Assembly: GCA_903901915.1 (NCBI GenBank)
Contig: CAIUSV010000090.1
Span: forward strand, 1-64,000
Source: an uncultured Rhodospirillaceae bacterium
GTDB taxonomy: Bacteria > Pseudomonadota > Alphaproteobacteria > Rhodospirillales > Magnetospirillaceae
Direction: 5' to 3'
Length of the DNA stretch: 64,000 nt
Positions 50,919-59,753 of this stretch are shown piece after piece; positions within the stretch are counted from its first letter, which is position 1; every line of letters starts with the position of its first letter. The translations under genes and the position numbers were made by a program. The notes below the pieces were generated by a model. The model was not told the DNA's origin and made no database searches. It was given only the letters and a program-made list of their open reading frames with translations.

Positions 50919-52685
50919 ATGTCGATGGCCATATCCGCGCATCCCAATCCGGACGATGTCCGGGACGAGACCTTTCTGTCGGAACTGCACCGGCTGCACC
51001 CCGATTCCCCCGAAATTCTGCGCCGGCTGGCGCTGGTCAGGGTTCGGCTTGGTCAACCGGCGGCGGCACGGCAAGCGGCGGAGGCGGCGGTGGGGTTGGC
51101 GCCCGGCGATGGCGGTTGCCATGCCGCCTTGGGGGTGGCGCTGCGGGCCGGTGGTGCTGCCGACGAGGCCCGTGCCAGCCTTGAACGGGCGGTCGGGTTG
51201 GACCCTGCCCTGGCCGATGCCTGGGCGGCGCTGGGGGAGATTCTCGCCGCCCGCCCGGACTCGATTCAGGCGGCGGCGGATGCCTTCCGCCGTGCCGCCG
51301 CCTTGGCGCCGCGCGATCCCAAGCCGTTGGCCGGGTTGGCCGCCGCCCTGATGGGGCTGAAGCGCCACGATGATGCCATCGCCGCCTATCGTGCCGCCAT
51401 CGCCGTCGGGGTCGAGCCCAACGCGGCGGATCTGCTCAACAATATGGGGGTGGCGCTGGAGCGTCTGGAGCGGCGCGAGGAGGCGGTAGCATTGCTGCGT
51501 GCGGCGGCGCTGGTGCGGCCCGACTCCGCGGCGATCCACGACAATCTCGGCAACTCGCTGCTGTCCACCGGTCGGGAGGTCGAAGCCGAGACGTGTCATC
51601 GCCGTGCTTTGTCGGTGGGCGCCAAGGGCGCCGAGACCTGGAGCAATCTTGGCAACGCCCTGCACCGCCAGGGTCGGTTGGAGGAGGCCGAGGCCGCCTA
51701 TCGCCGCGCCATCGAATTGCAGCCCAATGCCTCCAAATTTCATACCAATCTGGCGCTGAACCTGTTGTTGGCCGGCAAGTATGGCGAGGGCTGGCGGGAA
51801 TATGAGTGGCGTTGGCGCGAGCATCCCAATCTGCCGCCCTATCTGCGCGAGAATGCCTGGGACGGCGCGCCGTTGCCGGCCCAACTGCCGGGCGGCGGCA
51901 CTTTGCTGCTTCAGGCCGAACAGGGCTATGGCGACACGATCCAGTTCATCCGCTATGTCCCTTCGCTGAAGTTGCGGGGGGTGTCGCGGGTGGTGCTGGC
52001 CTGCCAGCCGGAACTGCTGCGGCTGTTGGGGACGGCGCCCGGTTTGGATGCGGTGGTGCCGGAAACCGGGCCGTTGCCGGCGTTCGACCGGGCATTGACC
52101 TTGATGTCGCTTGGTGGGCTGTTCGCGGCCGGCGAAGCGGAGGTGCCCGCCGACATTCCCTATCTTGCGGTGCCCCGGGGGGCCGGAGTCACCCTGTCGG
52201 CACCGGCGGGTGGCGGCGGACTCAAGGTCGGCATCGCCTGGGCCGGCCGGCCGACCCATGGCGACGATTGGAACCGATCGATCCCGGCGTCGCTGCTGGA
52301 GCCGTTGCTGGCGGTGGAGGGCGTCACCTTCTACAGCCTGCAACGGGGTGGCGTTGCCCCCAGGCTGGGGCGTCCTTCCGCCGACAGGGTGCTCCCGGCC
52401 GCCGATCTCGGTGCCGACTTCGCCGACACCGCCGCCATCGTTGCCGCCATGGACCTGATCATTTCGGTCGATACCGCGGTGATCCATCTGGCGGGCGCGC
52501 TGGGCAAGGCGGTTTGGGCCATGCTGCCGCCGGTACCGGATTTCCGTTGGCTGATGCAAGGCGATACTTCGCCTTGGTATCCGTCGCTGCGCCTGTTCCG
52601 TCGTCGGCCCGGCAGCGGCTGGGAACCGGTCATCACCGCAATCGCCACCCTCTTGCGGCAGCGTGTGGGCGAATCAAAGGCCTGA
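50919..52685 (+). CDS. TPR-repeat protein with glycosyltransferase-like C-terminus
   Basis: About 588 residues; ATG 50919 (the frame stays open further upstream from a TTG). Residues 20-300 comprise about 8 TPR units (for example AETWSNLGNALHRQGRLEEAEAA). The C-terminal ~280 residues match the GT-like domain often fused to TPRs (LLLQAEQGYGDTIQFIRYVP, VGIAWAGRP, MDLIISVDTAVIHLAGALGK). It possibly modifies proteins or envelope glycans. Target and donor are unknown. It is divergent from the TolC-family gene. Confidence 0.8.
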   Translation: MSMAISAHPNPDDVRDETFLSELHRLHPDSPEILRRLALVRVRLGQPAAARQAAEAAVGLAPGDGGCHAALGVALRAGGAADEARASLERAVGLDPALADAWAALGEILAARPDSIQAAADAFRRAAALAPRDPKPLAGLAAALMGLKRHDDAIAAYRAAIAVGVEPNAADLLNNMGVALERLERREEAVALLRAAALVRPDSAAIHDNLGNSLLSTGREVEAETCHRRALSVGAKGAETWSNLGNALHRQGRLEEAEAAYRRAIELQPNASKFHTNLALNLLLAGKYGEGWREYEWRWREHPNLPPYLRENAWDGAPLPAQLPGGGTLLLQAEQGYGDTIQFIRYVPSLKLRGVSRVVLACQPELLRLLGTAPGLDAVVPETGPLPAFDRALTLMSLGGLFAAGEAEVPADIPYLAVPRGAGVTLSAPAGGGGLKVGIAWAGRPTHGDDWNRSIPASLLEPLLAVEGVTFYSLQRGGVAPRLGRPSADRVLPAADLGADFADTAAIVAAMDLIISVDTAVIHLAGALGKAVWAMLPPVPDFRWLMQGDTSPWYPSLRLFRRRPGSGWEPVITAIATLLRQRVGESKA

Positions 52686-52811
52686 TATATGTAAAACCCT
52701 TGCAGTGTACAATCTGAGAGCGCACTCTGTGGCTAGCAATGCCCATAGAAATGTATGTCATGAAAAAATGCGACAATTGATAGAAGCGCGGCCGGGTGTC
52801 GCGGTGTCGTC

Positions 52812-53474
52812 GTGAGGCCCAGGGGGCGCAGAGGTCGGGATCCCACCGACCTGTCCATGGCGGAATGGGTGCGCCGCCAGCTTGCCGACGACATTTTGGG
52901 CGGACGCCTCGGTCCGGGCGAGAAGCTGAACGAGATTCGGTTGGCCGAGCGACTGGGTTGCTCCCGCACCCCGGTTCGCGAGGCATTCCGGCTTCTGTCC
53001 GGTGTCGGTCTGGTCGAGGCCGAGACCAATCGCAGTGTGGTGGTGGTTCGGCCCCGGCGTCACGACATGCATGACCTCTACGAAACCATGCGGGAGTTGG
53101 AGGCGTCTTGCGCCTGTCTGGCGGCGGCCCGTCTCGACGACGGCGATCGCCTGCTGCTGCGATCACTGCCCCCCTGGGCCTCGGCCCACGCCGCCACCGG
53201 AGAGGAGGAGGACCTGCATACCATCTTGCATCGTGCCGCCGCCAATCCCAAATTGGCCGACCTCGCGCGTAACGTCCGTCATCGCCTGCTGCCCTACTGG
53301 CGGCTGATGGAGGGCGCCTGGGCGGCTTGGCATCGCGACGGCGCGCCGTCCCACGCCCGGGTGGTCGAGGCGGTGCTGGACCGCGACGGCGTGGCGGCGC
53401 GCGCCGCCATGCAGGCCTATGTCGAGGCCGCACGGGCCACCGCCGAGCAATCGGTGAATCTGCCGCGGAGCTGA
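52812..53474 (+). CDS. GntR-family (FadR/FCD-type) transcriptional regulator
   Basis: 220 residues with a GTG start. It has a winged helix (residues 15-75: LGPGEKLNEIRLAERLGCSR, TPVREAFRLLSGVGLVE) and a C-terminal FCD-type helical ligand domain. The FCD domain is short and some usual metal ligands are not obvious. It may regulate a neighbouring metabolic gene; the target is unknown. Upstream (52686-52811) is AT-richer, probably promoter. Confidence 0.8.
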   Translation: MRPRGRRGRDPTDLSMAEWVRRQLADDILGGRLGPGEKLNEIRLAERLGCSRTPVREAFRLLSGVGLVEAETNRSVVVVRPRRHDMHDLYETMRELEASCACLAAARLDDGDRLLLRSLPPWASAHAATGEEEDLHTILHRAAANPKLADLARNVRHRLLPYWRLMEGAWAAWHRDGAPSHARVVEAVLDRDGVAARAAMQAYVEAARATAEQSVNLPRS

Positions 53475-53583
53475 TCGCCCCATACTTTGTCGCGACATTC
53501 GCCTTATGCGATGGTTCCCGGTCGATATCCGGGGTTGACGTGGCGGGCGCGGCGCGGCGTGATAGGGCCAATCAGAAAATTCC

Positions 53584-55629
53584 ATGACGGGGAGACGTTC
53601 GGTGGCGGTCAAGTGGCGGGGTCCCTTTCCCTGGCTGGCGGCCGCGTTCGGCGCCGACGTGGTGGTCACGGTCGCAGCCGGTTACTTCTTGTCCCAGGGG
53701 GTGGTTGACCGCGAGGAGCTGACGGCTCTGGTGCTGGTGTCGCTGGCCGGGGCCTCGATCCTGTTCGCGGTTTCGTGGAAGATCATCGACTTCCTGGTGG
53801 TCCGCAGCATTCGCCGCATGGCGGCGGAGGTCCGGGCCATCGCCTATGGCGCGGGCCGAGAGGGGGTTGATCTCGATCGCTATTTCATGATTTCGCCGCT
53901 GCCCGAGGCGGTCAACGAGGTCTGCGTCCGCATGGTTCGGGCCCGTACCGAGCTGGCCGACGGACTGTCGGCGGCGACACGCCGGTCCGAGGAGAATTCC
54001 AACCGGCTGGCGGCCATTCTCAACGATCTCCACGAGGGCGTGGTGGTGTGCAATCAGCGCCACAAGCTGGTCTTGTACAACCAATTGGCGTTCGACATGC
54101 TGCGCCAGACCGCCGAGTTGGGATTGGGGCGGTCGCTGTTCGAGACGGTCTCGCGCGATCCGGTGGTTCATATGTTCGATGTTCTGGGCAATCGCCCCGA
54201 TATGGCCGGGCGCGGCATTCCGTTCCTGGTCGGCACCATCGACGATCACATGCTGCTTCAGGCGCGCATGACCTTGATCCGCAACGAGGGGGGCAGCGTC
54301 ACCGGCTACGTGGTCACGCTGGTCGACGCCGGGCCGCAATTGACCGCCCTGGTCGAGCGGGAAGGGCTGCTGCGCGAGGTCGCCGAGGATGTCGAGGCGC
54401 CGCTGAGGCGAATCGGCAAGTCGGCCGAGGACCCGGCCGTGGTCCGCCGCGAGTGCGAGGCCATCGGACAGGCGATCAGGCGGGTGACCGAGGGCTATCG
54501 CAAGATGCTGGCGGGCTGGTGGCCCATGGCCGACATCAATTCCACCGAACTTCTGTCCTTCATCGCCAGCCGTCTGGGCCAGGATCTTTCGGCCACCGTG
54601 GTCGGACTGCCGGTGTGGCTGCACGGGGATTCCCACTCGCTGGTCCTGGCGGTGGAATCGCTGATCCGCCGAACCGCCGATCAGACCGGTGCCGCCGGTT
54701 TCGATCTCTCCGCCGGAGCCGGCGAGGAGGGCGCCTGGATCGAATTCGCCTGGATGGGCGCGATGGTCGAGCAGGCCTTGCTGGACCGCTGGCTGGCCCA
54801 GCCCCTGGCCGCGCTGGGCGGGATGACCGTGCGCGACGTATTGCAGCACCACGCCGGGGCTGATTTCACCCGCGAGCGGGTTGGCGGCGGCGGCGTCCTG
54901 CGCCTGCCCATGCGCAAGGGCGTGGAGCAGCACGGCCTGGAGCGCCAGGTGTTGCCAGGGCGGCCCGAGTTCTATGACCTGACGTTGCTGGAACAGGCGC
55001 GCGAGACCGGCGCCATGGGGGGGCAGCCGCTGAAGTCACTGACCTATGTGGTGTTCGATACCGAAACCACCGGGTTGGCGCCTTCCCAGGGTGACCGCAT
55101 CGTTTCGGTGGCCGGAGTCAGGATCGTCAATGGCCGCATCCTGTCGGGCGAAAGCTTCAACCGCATCGTCAACCCCGGCCGGCCGATTCCGGCCGAATCC
55201 ATTCGCTTTCACGGCATTACCGACGAAATGGTCAAGGACAAGCCCCCGGCCGAGGTGGTCTTGCCTCAGTTCCGTACCTATGTCGCCGACGCCGTGCTGG
55301 TGGCTCACAACGCCGCCTTCGATCTGAAATTCATGCGCATGCGCGAGCGACAGATGGGAATCAGTTTTGATAATCCGGTGCTCGACACCATGATTCTGTC
55401 GGACTTTCTCGACGGGCCGGAGGCGGGACACACCCTGGACGACATCTGCGAGCGCTATGGCATCGAGATCACCAACCGCCACACCGCGTTGGGCGATTCC
55501 ATGGTGACGGCGGCGGTATTGCTGCGTCAGATCGAGGCGCTGGAAGCTCGCGGCATCCATACCCTTGATGATGCGGTCAAGACGCTGAACATCACCATGA
55601 TCCTGCACGAGCGCCAGCGGGTGCTGTAA
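53584..55629 (+). CDS. membrane PAS/pseudo-histidine-kinase fused to DnaQ-like 3'-5' exonuclease
   Basis: 681 residues. Two N-terminal helices (15-35, 45-65), a PAS-like region (140-250), and a kinase-like region (255-450) in which the H-box His (REVAEDVEAPLRRI) and the ATP-site Asn appear missing. Residues 480-665 are a DEDDh exonuclease: VVFDTETTGL, AHNAAFDL and HTALGDS. The same arrangement is known beside DUF294/CBS and symporter genes in other proteobacteria. The role of a membrane-tethered exonuclease is unclear; it may act on a small nucleotide signal or RNA rather than in replication. Confidence 0.85.
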   Translation: MTGRRSVAVKWRGPFPWLAAAFGADVVVTVAAGYFLSQGVVDREELTALVLVSLAGASILFAVSWKIIDFLVVRSIRRMAAEVRAIAYGAGREGVDLDRYFMISPLPEAVNEVCVRMVRARTELADGLSAATRRSEENSNRLAAILNDLHEGVVVCNQRHKLVLYNQLAFDMLRQTAELGLGRSLFETVSRDPVVHMFDVLGNRPDMAGRGIPFLVGTIDDHMLLQARMTLIRNEGGSVTGYVVTLVDAGPQLTALVEREGLLREVAEDVEAPLRRIGKSAEDPAVVRRECEAIGQAIRRVTEGYRKMLAGWWPMADINSTELLSFIASRLGQDLSATVVGLPVWLHGDSHSLVLAVESLIRRTADQTGAAGFDLSAGAGEEGAWIEFAWMGAMVEQALLDRWLAQPLAALGGMTVRDVLQHHAGADFTRERVGGGGVLRLPMRKGVEQHGLERQVLPGRPEFYDLTLLEQARETGAMGGQPLKSLTYVVFDTETTGLAPSQGDRIVSVAGVRIVNGRILSGESFNRIVNPGRPIPAESIRFHGITDEMVKDKPPAEVVLPQFRTYVADAVLVAHNAAFDLKFMRMRERQMGISFDNPVLDTMILSDFLDGPEAGHTLDDICERYGIEITNRHTALGDSMVTAAVLLRQIEALEARGIHTLDDAVKTLNITMILHERQRVL

Positions 55630-55639
55630 GCGGCCGGTC

Positions 55640-57079
55640 TCAACCGGCGACGCCGCAGATGAACTTCAGCGTTCTCAGCCGCTTCAAGGCCCAGCGCAAC
55701 CGATGGCGGAGACGCTTGTCGAACCGCTTGGGGTCGATGCGGGCCGACGGCGGTATGTTCATGGCGATATCGGCCAACTGCTGTTCCAGCATTACCCGCA
55801 GCACGACTTCACGCACTTCGACCAGATCCCGCAGGTCGTCGGCGTGCAGCGCCCCCGAATCCCTTAGCGCGGCGAAACGGTCGTCGGTTCCGGTCAACGG
55901 CACATGGGCGCGAATGGCGCGCATCCTGGCGGCGCTTACCAGCGGCAGCAGCCCGAACTTCTTGGCGTTGAGGCGTCCCTGCTGGGTGACGAAGTTGCCG
56001 AACAGGCCGATGGAGCCGTCCATGCCGGCAACGTTCTGAGCCAGATAGCGCAGGAAGAAGGCCGACTGCGCCGCCTTCTCCATGGCCATGGTCCGCAGTT
56101 CCTCGGCCAGTGCCCGGTCACCCCATACCGGCTGGAAGTCGAAGAAGATGTCGCAATACATCACTGTCTGATTCTCGACCGAATAGACCCAGCGATGCAC
56201 CTCGTCGCGCCATTCTTCCAGGCTTTTGCGCCACTTGGACTCGCGCGCCATGACGGCACCATCACAGAACCGGATACCGGCGGCGTTCAGCATGTCGTTG
56301 AGGCGGCGACCCAACTCGGCGAACCAGGGGTCGTCGGTGGGTTTGCCGTCATGGACGATGGCGTTGTCCTGGTCAAAGGCCAGCAGGCTTTCGCCCCGGC
56401 CGCCCGATCCCAGAATCAGTACGGCATAGCGGGACGGAGCCGCGCCCCAGCCGTCGTCCAGCATCGACTGTTCCGCCAGCTCGGCGGCGCGTCCGGTGGT
56501 GTCGCGAAGCACCAGGGCGATAACCGAGGCGATGTTGCGCGCGGTCACGCCCTCGTCCAGCAGTCCCCGCGCCAGCCTGGGAAGGTTGTCCAGCACGGCG
56601 CGCATGTCGTCGGCGCCACGGGCGTTCTCGACCGAATCGCCCAGCACCAGCGCCTCGGTGGCCCGGACCTTCAGCAACGCCCGTCCGGTGATCATGCCCA
56701 GCGGCCGGTTGTCGTCGTCCACCACCACCAGATGGCGCAGGCCGATCCGGGTCATCCGCGCCAGCGCCACGTAAACGTAGGCGTCGGCTGAAACCGCGGC
56801 CACCGGCCTGGTCATGGCCTCGGCCAGCGAGATCTCCAGTCCGGAAGGCCCGTCGTTGGACAGCACCCGCAGCAGATCACGTTCGGTGAAGATGCCGACG
56901 GCGCGGCCATCGTCGTCGACGCCGACGATGGAAGAAACGCGGGCTTCGTACATCTTGCGCACGGCTTCGGAAAGCGTAATCACGCCCGATGCCGTCAACA
57001 CCGGAGTGCTCATCACCTCGCGCAAGCGATGACGATAAGGAAAGCTGTCGATTCTGGCTAGGGCGGCGATGTCGTTCAT
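55640..57079 (-). CDS. CBS-pair/DUF294 putative nucleotidyltransferase
   Basis: 479 residues. Two CBS domains (about 15-135: VMSTPVLTASGVITLSEAV, AMTRPVAAVSADAY) are followed by DUF294, a nucleotidyltransferase-like domain with GSGGRGESLLAFDQDNAIV (about 223-241), related to GlnD-type enzymes, and a C-terminal helical domain. CBS domains usually sense adenine nucleotides. It is convergent with the exonuclease fusion and divergent from the symporter operon, which it may regulate. Confidence 0.88.
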   Translation of the reverse strand: MNDIAALARIDSFPYRHRLREVMSTPVLTASGVITLSEAVRKMYEARVSSIVGVDDDGRAVGIFTERDLLRVLSNDGPSGLEISLAEAMTRPVAAVSADAYVYVALARMTRIGLRHLVVVDDDNRPLGMITGRALLKVRATEALVLGDSVENARGADDMRAVLDNLPRLARGLLDEGVTARNIASVIALVLRDTTGRAAELAEQSMLDDGWGAAPSRYAVLILGSGGRGESLLAFDQDNAIVHDGKPTDDPWFAELGRRLNDMLNAAGIRFCDGAVMARESKWRKSLEEWRDEVHRWVYSVENQTVMYCDIFFDFQPVWGDRALAEELRTMAMEKAAQSAFFLRYLAQNVAGMDGSIGLFGNFVTQQGRLNAKKFGLLPLVSAARMRAIRAHVPLTGTDDRFAALRDSGALHADDLRDLVEVREVVLRVMLEQQLADIAMNIPPSARIDPKRFDKRLRHRLRWALKRLRTLKFICGVAG

Positions 57080-57406
57080 GGCGGCACCACGATAGTGGCC
57101 GTCCGAGATTTTTCAACGGATTTTTAGCCGCAAAAGAATGTTTTCCAGTAAGCGACGGTATGCGACGAAATGTTATCCGAGAAGATCATCGGGTGTATAC
57201 TGGATGCCCCTCATTCGTGACCCAATGCATCTGGTTAATGCCTCAAGTGACGATTTTGAGCAACTAAGCAGAAACTATGATAATTGCGGCCATGTTCTTG
57301 AATAAATTCAGCGCCCCATAAGGGCGAATACCTATCTTCTCATTAGAATAACCTGCCTAATATAGTCGATGGTGGCCATAAGGAGTTGACGGCAAAGGGG
57401 CTGAAT
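57080..57406. promoter_or_regulatory. intergenic promoter region before the symporter leader
   Basis: This lies between the divergent DUF294 gene and the structured leader and is relatively AT-rich (57230-57370). A small hairpin (CGCCC 57312-57316, GGGCG 57322-57326) is present. It probably holds the promoters of both genes. No gene was seen. Confidence 0.4.
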
Positions 57407-57435
57407 GCTAATGAGGTTCAGAGCCTCATGTTAGC
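57407..57435 (+). promoter_or_regulatory. hairpin upstream of the symporter leader
   Basis: GCTAATGAGG (57407-57416) pairs with CCTCATGTTAGC (57424-57435), leaving a 2-base bulge and a 7-base loop. It immediately precedes the candidate riboswitch-like element and may be part of the same RNA. Confidence 0.55.
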
Positions 57436-57438
57436 GAG

Positions 57439-57568
57439 GGAGGGTATGCGAACTGCGCATGGGAGCCCCTCTGCCGTCGTGAAGCGATGTAACCCAACCG
57501 GCGCCAAGACCGGGACGCAAAACAACAGTCGCCAGCACCCTCCGGGCGCGGCGATCATAGTGGAGGGT
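57439..57568 (+). promoter_or_regulatory. candidate riboswitch-like 5' leader of the DUF4212/symporter operon
   Basis: GGAGGGT occurs twice: at 57439-57445 and at 57562-57568, where it is the ribosome-binding site of the DUF4212 gene. ACCCTCC at 57537-57543 is perfectly complementary to both, so pairing upstream would free the ribosome-binding site and pairing downstream would hide it. Between them are further helices: ATGCG/CGCAT (57446-57450 and 57456-57460), CCGG/CCGG around 57498-57513, and TCGCC/GGCGA (57529-57533 and 57550-57554). The word GGGACGCAAA (57512-57521) resembles the c-di-GMP-I riboswitch core, but the rest does not fit. Regulation at translation is inferred; no poly-T terminator is present. 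Confidence 0.55.
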
Positions 57569-57572
57569 CAAA

Positions 57573-57896
57573 GTGAGCCAAGTTCATAGCAATTCAAAAG
57601 CGTACGCGCACATACGAAACAACCCAAAGTTTCGCGAACTGGTGAGCAAGCGCGAGTCGTTCGCCTATACTCTCAGCGCGCTCATCATGGTGATTTATTA
57701 CGGCTTCGTCCTGCTCGTCGCCTACGGCAAGAGCTTCCTCGGTCAGCCGCTGGTTCAGGGCAGCCTGATGACGGTCGGCTTCCCCATCGGCGTCGGTGTC
57801 ATCGTGTCCTCGGTACTGCTCACCGGTATCTATGTCCGGCGCGCCAATACCGAGTTCGACGAACTCAATCGTCAGATCATCGAGGAGTCCCGCTGA
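57573..57896 (+). CDS. DUF4212 small subunit of sodium:solute symporter
   Basis: 107 residues with a GTG start 5 bases after GGAGGGT. It has two transmembrane helices (about 30-50 and 65-90), a soluble N-terminus with [13 protein letters not shown], and a C-terminal [17 protein letters not shown]. It is the conserved partner encoded just before large symporters of this type. The stop overlaps the symporter start (TGATG). Confidence 0.88.
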   Translation: MSQVHSNSKAYAHIRNNPKFRELVSKRESFAYTLSALIMVIYYGFVLLVAYGKSFLGQPLVQGSLMTVGFPIGVGVIVSSVLLTGIYVRRANTEFDELNRQIIEESR

Positions 57897-59575
57897 TGAA
57901 GACCATGAAGTCTCTCCTGGCGGCGGCTCTGGCCGGTGGCCAGATGTTTCTCGCTCAGGCGGCCATGGCCGCCGGAACGGTGGAGGCCGCTGAGAAGCAG
58001 GCCACCAACATGCACGCCATCATCATGTTCATCATCTTCGTCGGCGTTACGCTGGTCATCACCTACTGGGCGGCCAAGCGCACCAAGACGGCGAAGGACT
58101 TCTACGCCGCCGGCGGCGGTATCACCGGCCTTCAGAACGGTTTGGCCATCGCCGGCGACTACATGTCGGCGGCGTCGTTCCTCGGCATTTCCTCGGCGGT
58201 CTACGCGTCGGGCTATGACGGCCTGATCTTCTCGGTCGGCTGGCTGGTCGGCTGGCCCGTCATCCTGTTCCTATTGGCCGAGCGGCTGCGCAACCTCGGC
58301 AAGTACACCTTCGCCGACGTGGCGACGTTCCGCCTCGCCCAAGGGCCGGTGCGCACCCTGGCGGCGACCGCCGCCCTCACGGTGGTGATCTTCTATCTGA
58401 TCGGCCAGATGGTCGGTGCCGGTCAGCTGATCAAGCTGCTGTTCGGTCTCGACTTCATGTACGCGGTGATGATCGTCGGTGCGCTGATGATCGTCTATGT
58501 CACCTTCGGCGGCATGGTTGCCACCACCTGGGTGCAGATCATCAAGGCCTGCCTGCTGCTTGGCGGCGCCACCTTCATGGCGTTGGGCGTGATGGCCCAT
58601 TTCGGCTTCTCGTTCGAGGCGATGTTCACCAAGGCGGTCGAGGTTCATCCTAAGCACCTCGCCATCATGTCTCCCGGCACCATGGTCAGCGATCCCATCG
58701 ACGCGATTTCGCTGGGTATGACCCTGATGTTCGGCACCGCCGGCCTGCCGCATATCCTCATGCGCTTCTTCACCGTTCCCGATGCCAAGGCGGCCCGTAG
58801 CTCGGTGTTCTATGCCACCGGCTTCATCGGTTACTTCTACATTCTCACCTTCATCATCGGCTTTGGCGCCATCACCATGGTGCTGACCGACCCGCAGTAC
58901 CTCGACGCCGTCAAGGGTGGCATCAACCTGCGGGGCGGTAACAACATGGCTGCTCCGTTGCTGGCCCATGCCATCGGCGGCGACCTGTTCTTCGGCTTCA
59001 TTTCGGCTGTGGCCTTCGCCACCATCCTGGCGGTGGTGTCGGGCCTGACCCTGGCGGGCGCGTCGGCGATTTCGCACGACCTGTACGCCAGCGTCATCGC
59101 CCACGGCCGTGCGTCGGAAAGCACCGAGGTCATGGTCTCCAAGATGGCCAGTATCGCTCTCGGCATCATCGCCGTGGCGTTGGGCATCGTCTTCGAGAAG
59201 CTGAACGTGGCGTTCATCGTCGCGTTGACCTTCTCGGTCGCCGCCTCGGGTCCGTTCCCGGTGCTGGTGATGTCGATGTTCTGGCGGGGTCTGACCACCC
59301 GGGGCGCCGTTATCGGCGGCATCATCGGTCTGGTCAGCTCGGTCGGCATGGTGGTGCTGTCCAAGGCGGTGTGGGTGCAGAGCTTCCACTTCCCCCATGA
59401 GGTGTTCCCCTGGGCCTACCCGACCCTGTTCTCCATGCCGTTGTCCTTCGTCGGCTGCTGGCTGTTCTCGATCCTCGACAACAGCCCGCGCGCCGCGGCG
59501 GAACGGGCCCTGTTCGACGAACAGGAAATCCGCTCCGAGACTGGCCTGGGTTCCGAAGGAGCCGCCTCCCACTAA
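57896..59575 (+). CDS. sodium:solute symporter (ActP/VC_2705-type), probable monocarboxylate transporter
   Basis: 559 residues with about 13 helices after an N-terminal hydrophobic segment. Family motifs: [40 protein letters not shown], and [18 protein letters not shown]. It is the ActP-like branch found with DUF4212 and DUF294 genes. It likely imports acetate or a related short monocarboxylate with Na+; the substrate is not provable here. Translation is coupled to DUF4212, and both may be controlled by the structured leader. A strong terminator follows at 59606. Confidence 0.9.
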   Translation: MKTMKSLLAAALAGGQMFLAQAAMAAGTVEAAEKQATNMHAIIMFIIFVGVTLVITYWAAKRTKTAKDFYAAGGGITGLQNGLAIAGDYMSAASFLGISSAVYASGYDGLIFSVGWLVGWPVILFLLAERLRNLGKYTFADVATFRLAQGPVRTLAATAALTVVIFYLIGQMVGAGQLIKLLFGLDFMYAVMIVGALMIVYVTFGGMVATTWVQIIKACLLLGGATFMALGVMAHFGFSFEAMFTKAVEVHPKHLAIMSPGTMVSDPIDAISLGMTLMFGTAGLPHILMRFFTVPDAKAARSSVFYATGFIGYFYILTFIIGFGAITMVLTDPQYLDAVKGGINLRGGNNMAAPLLAHAIGGDLFFGFISAVAFATILAVVSGLTLAGASAISHDLYASVIAHGRASESTEVMVSKMASIALGIIAVALGIVFEKLNVAFIVALTFSVAASGPFPVLVMSMFWRGLTTRGAVIGGIIGLVSSVGMVVLSKAVWVQSFHFPHEVFPWAYPTLFSMPLSFVGCWLFSILDNSPRAAAERALFDEQEIRSETGLGSEGAASH

Positions 59576-59605
59576 GGGAAGGCCAAGCAATAAGATCTTG
59601 CGACT

Positions 59606-59640
59606 GGGCCGCCGGGAATACCGGCGGCCCTTTTTCTTTC
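59606..59640 (+). terminator. rho-independent terminator of the symporter operon
   Basis: A perfect 10-bp stem, GGGCCGCCGG (59606-59615) with CCGGCGGCCC (59621-59630), with loop GAATA, is followed by TTTTTCTTTC. It lies 31 bases after the symporter stop. Confidence 0.92.
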
Positions 59641-59653
59641 CGTCAGCGTTTCC

Positions 59654-59701
59654 GGTGGTCCGATCTTGGCGCTTGGCTTCCAGGCGCCGGATCGGACCAC
59701 C
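59654..59701. repeat. long inverted repeat between convergent genes
   Basis: GGTGGTCCGATC (59654-59665) and GATCGGACCACC (59690-59701) are perfectly complementary, and an inner GGCGC/GCGCC pair (59668-59672 and 59684-59688) extends the stem. No T-tract is on either side, so it is not a standard terminator. It could stop transcripts from both directions by structure, protect 3' ends, or be a protein-binding palindrome. Confidence 0.7.
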
Positions 59702-59730
59702 AGACCGATGGAATTATGGAAACCAATCCA

Positions 59731-59753
59731 ACGTTTGCGCCGGACGCAAACGT
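59731..59753 (-). terminator. hairpin at the 3' end of uppP
   Basis: ACGTTTGCG (59731-59739) pairs with CGCAAACGT (59745-59753) across a 5-base loop, starting at the uppP stop codon. In the uppP direction it is followed by TTGGATTGGTTT, a weak T-rich tract. It is probably an intrinsic or 3'-protecting terminator. Confidence 0.6.

Noticed and set aside
57439-57568. Assignment of the symporter leader as a c-di-GMP-I (GEMM) riboswitch
   Set aside because: Only GGGACGCAAA matches. The GGCAAACC side, the GAAA tetraloop and the receptor helix are not found, so the class is not claimed.
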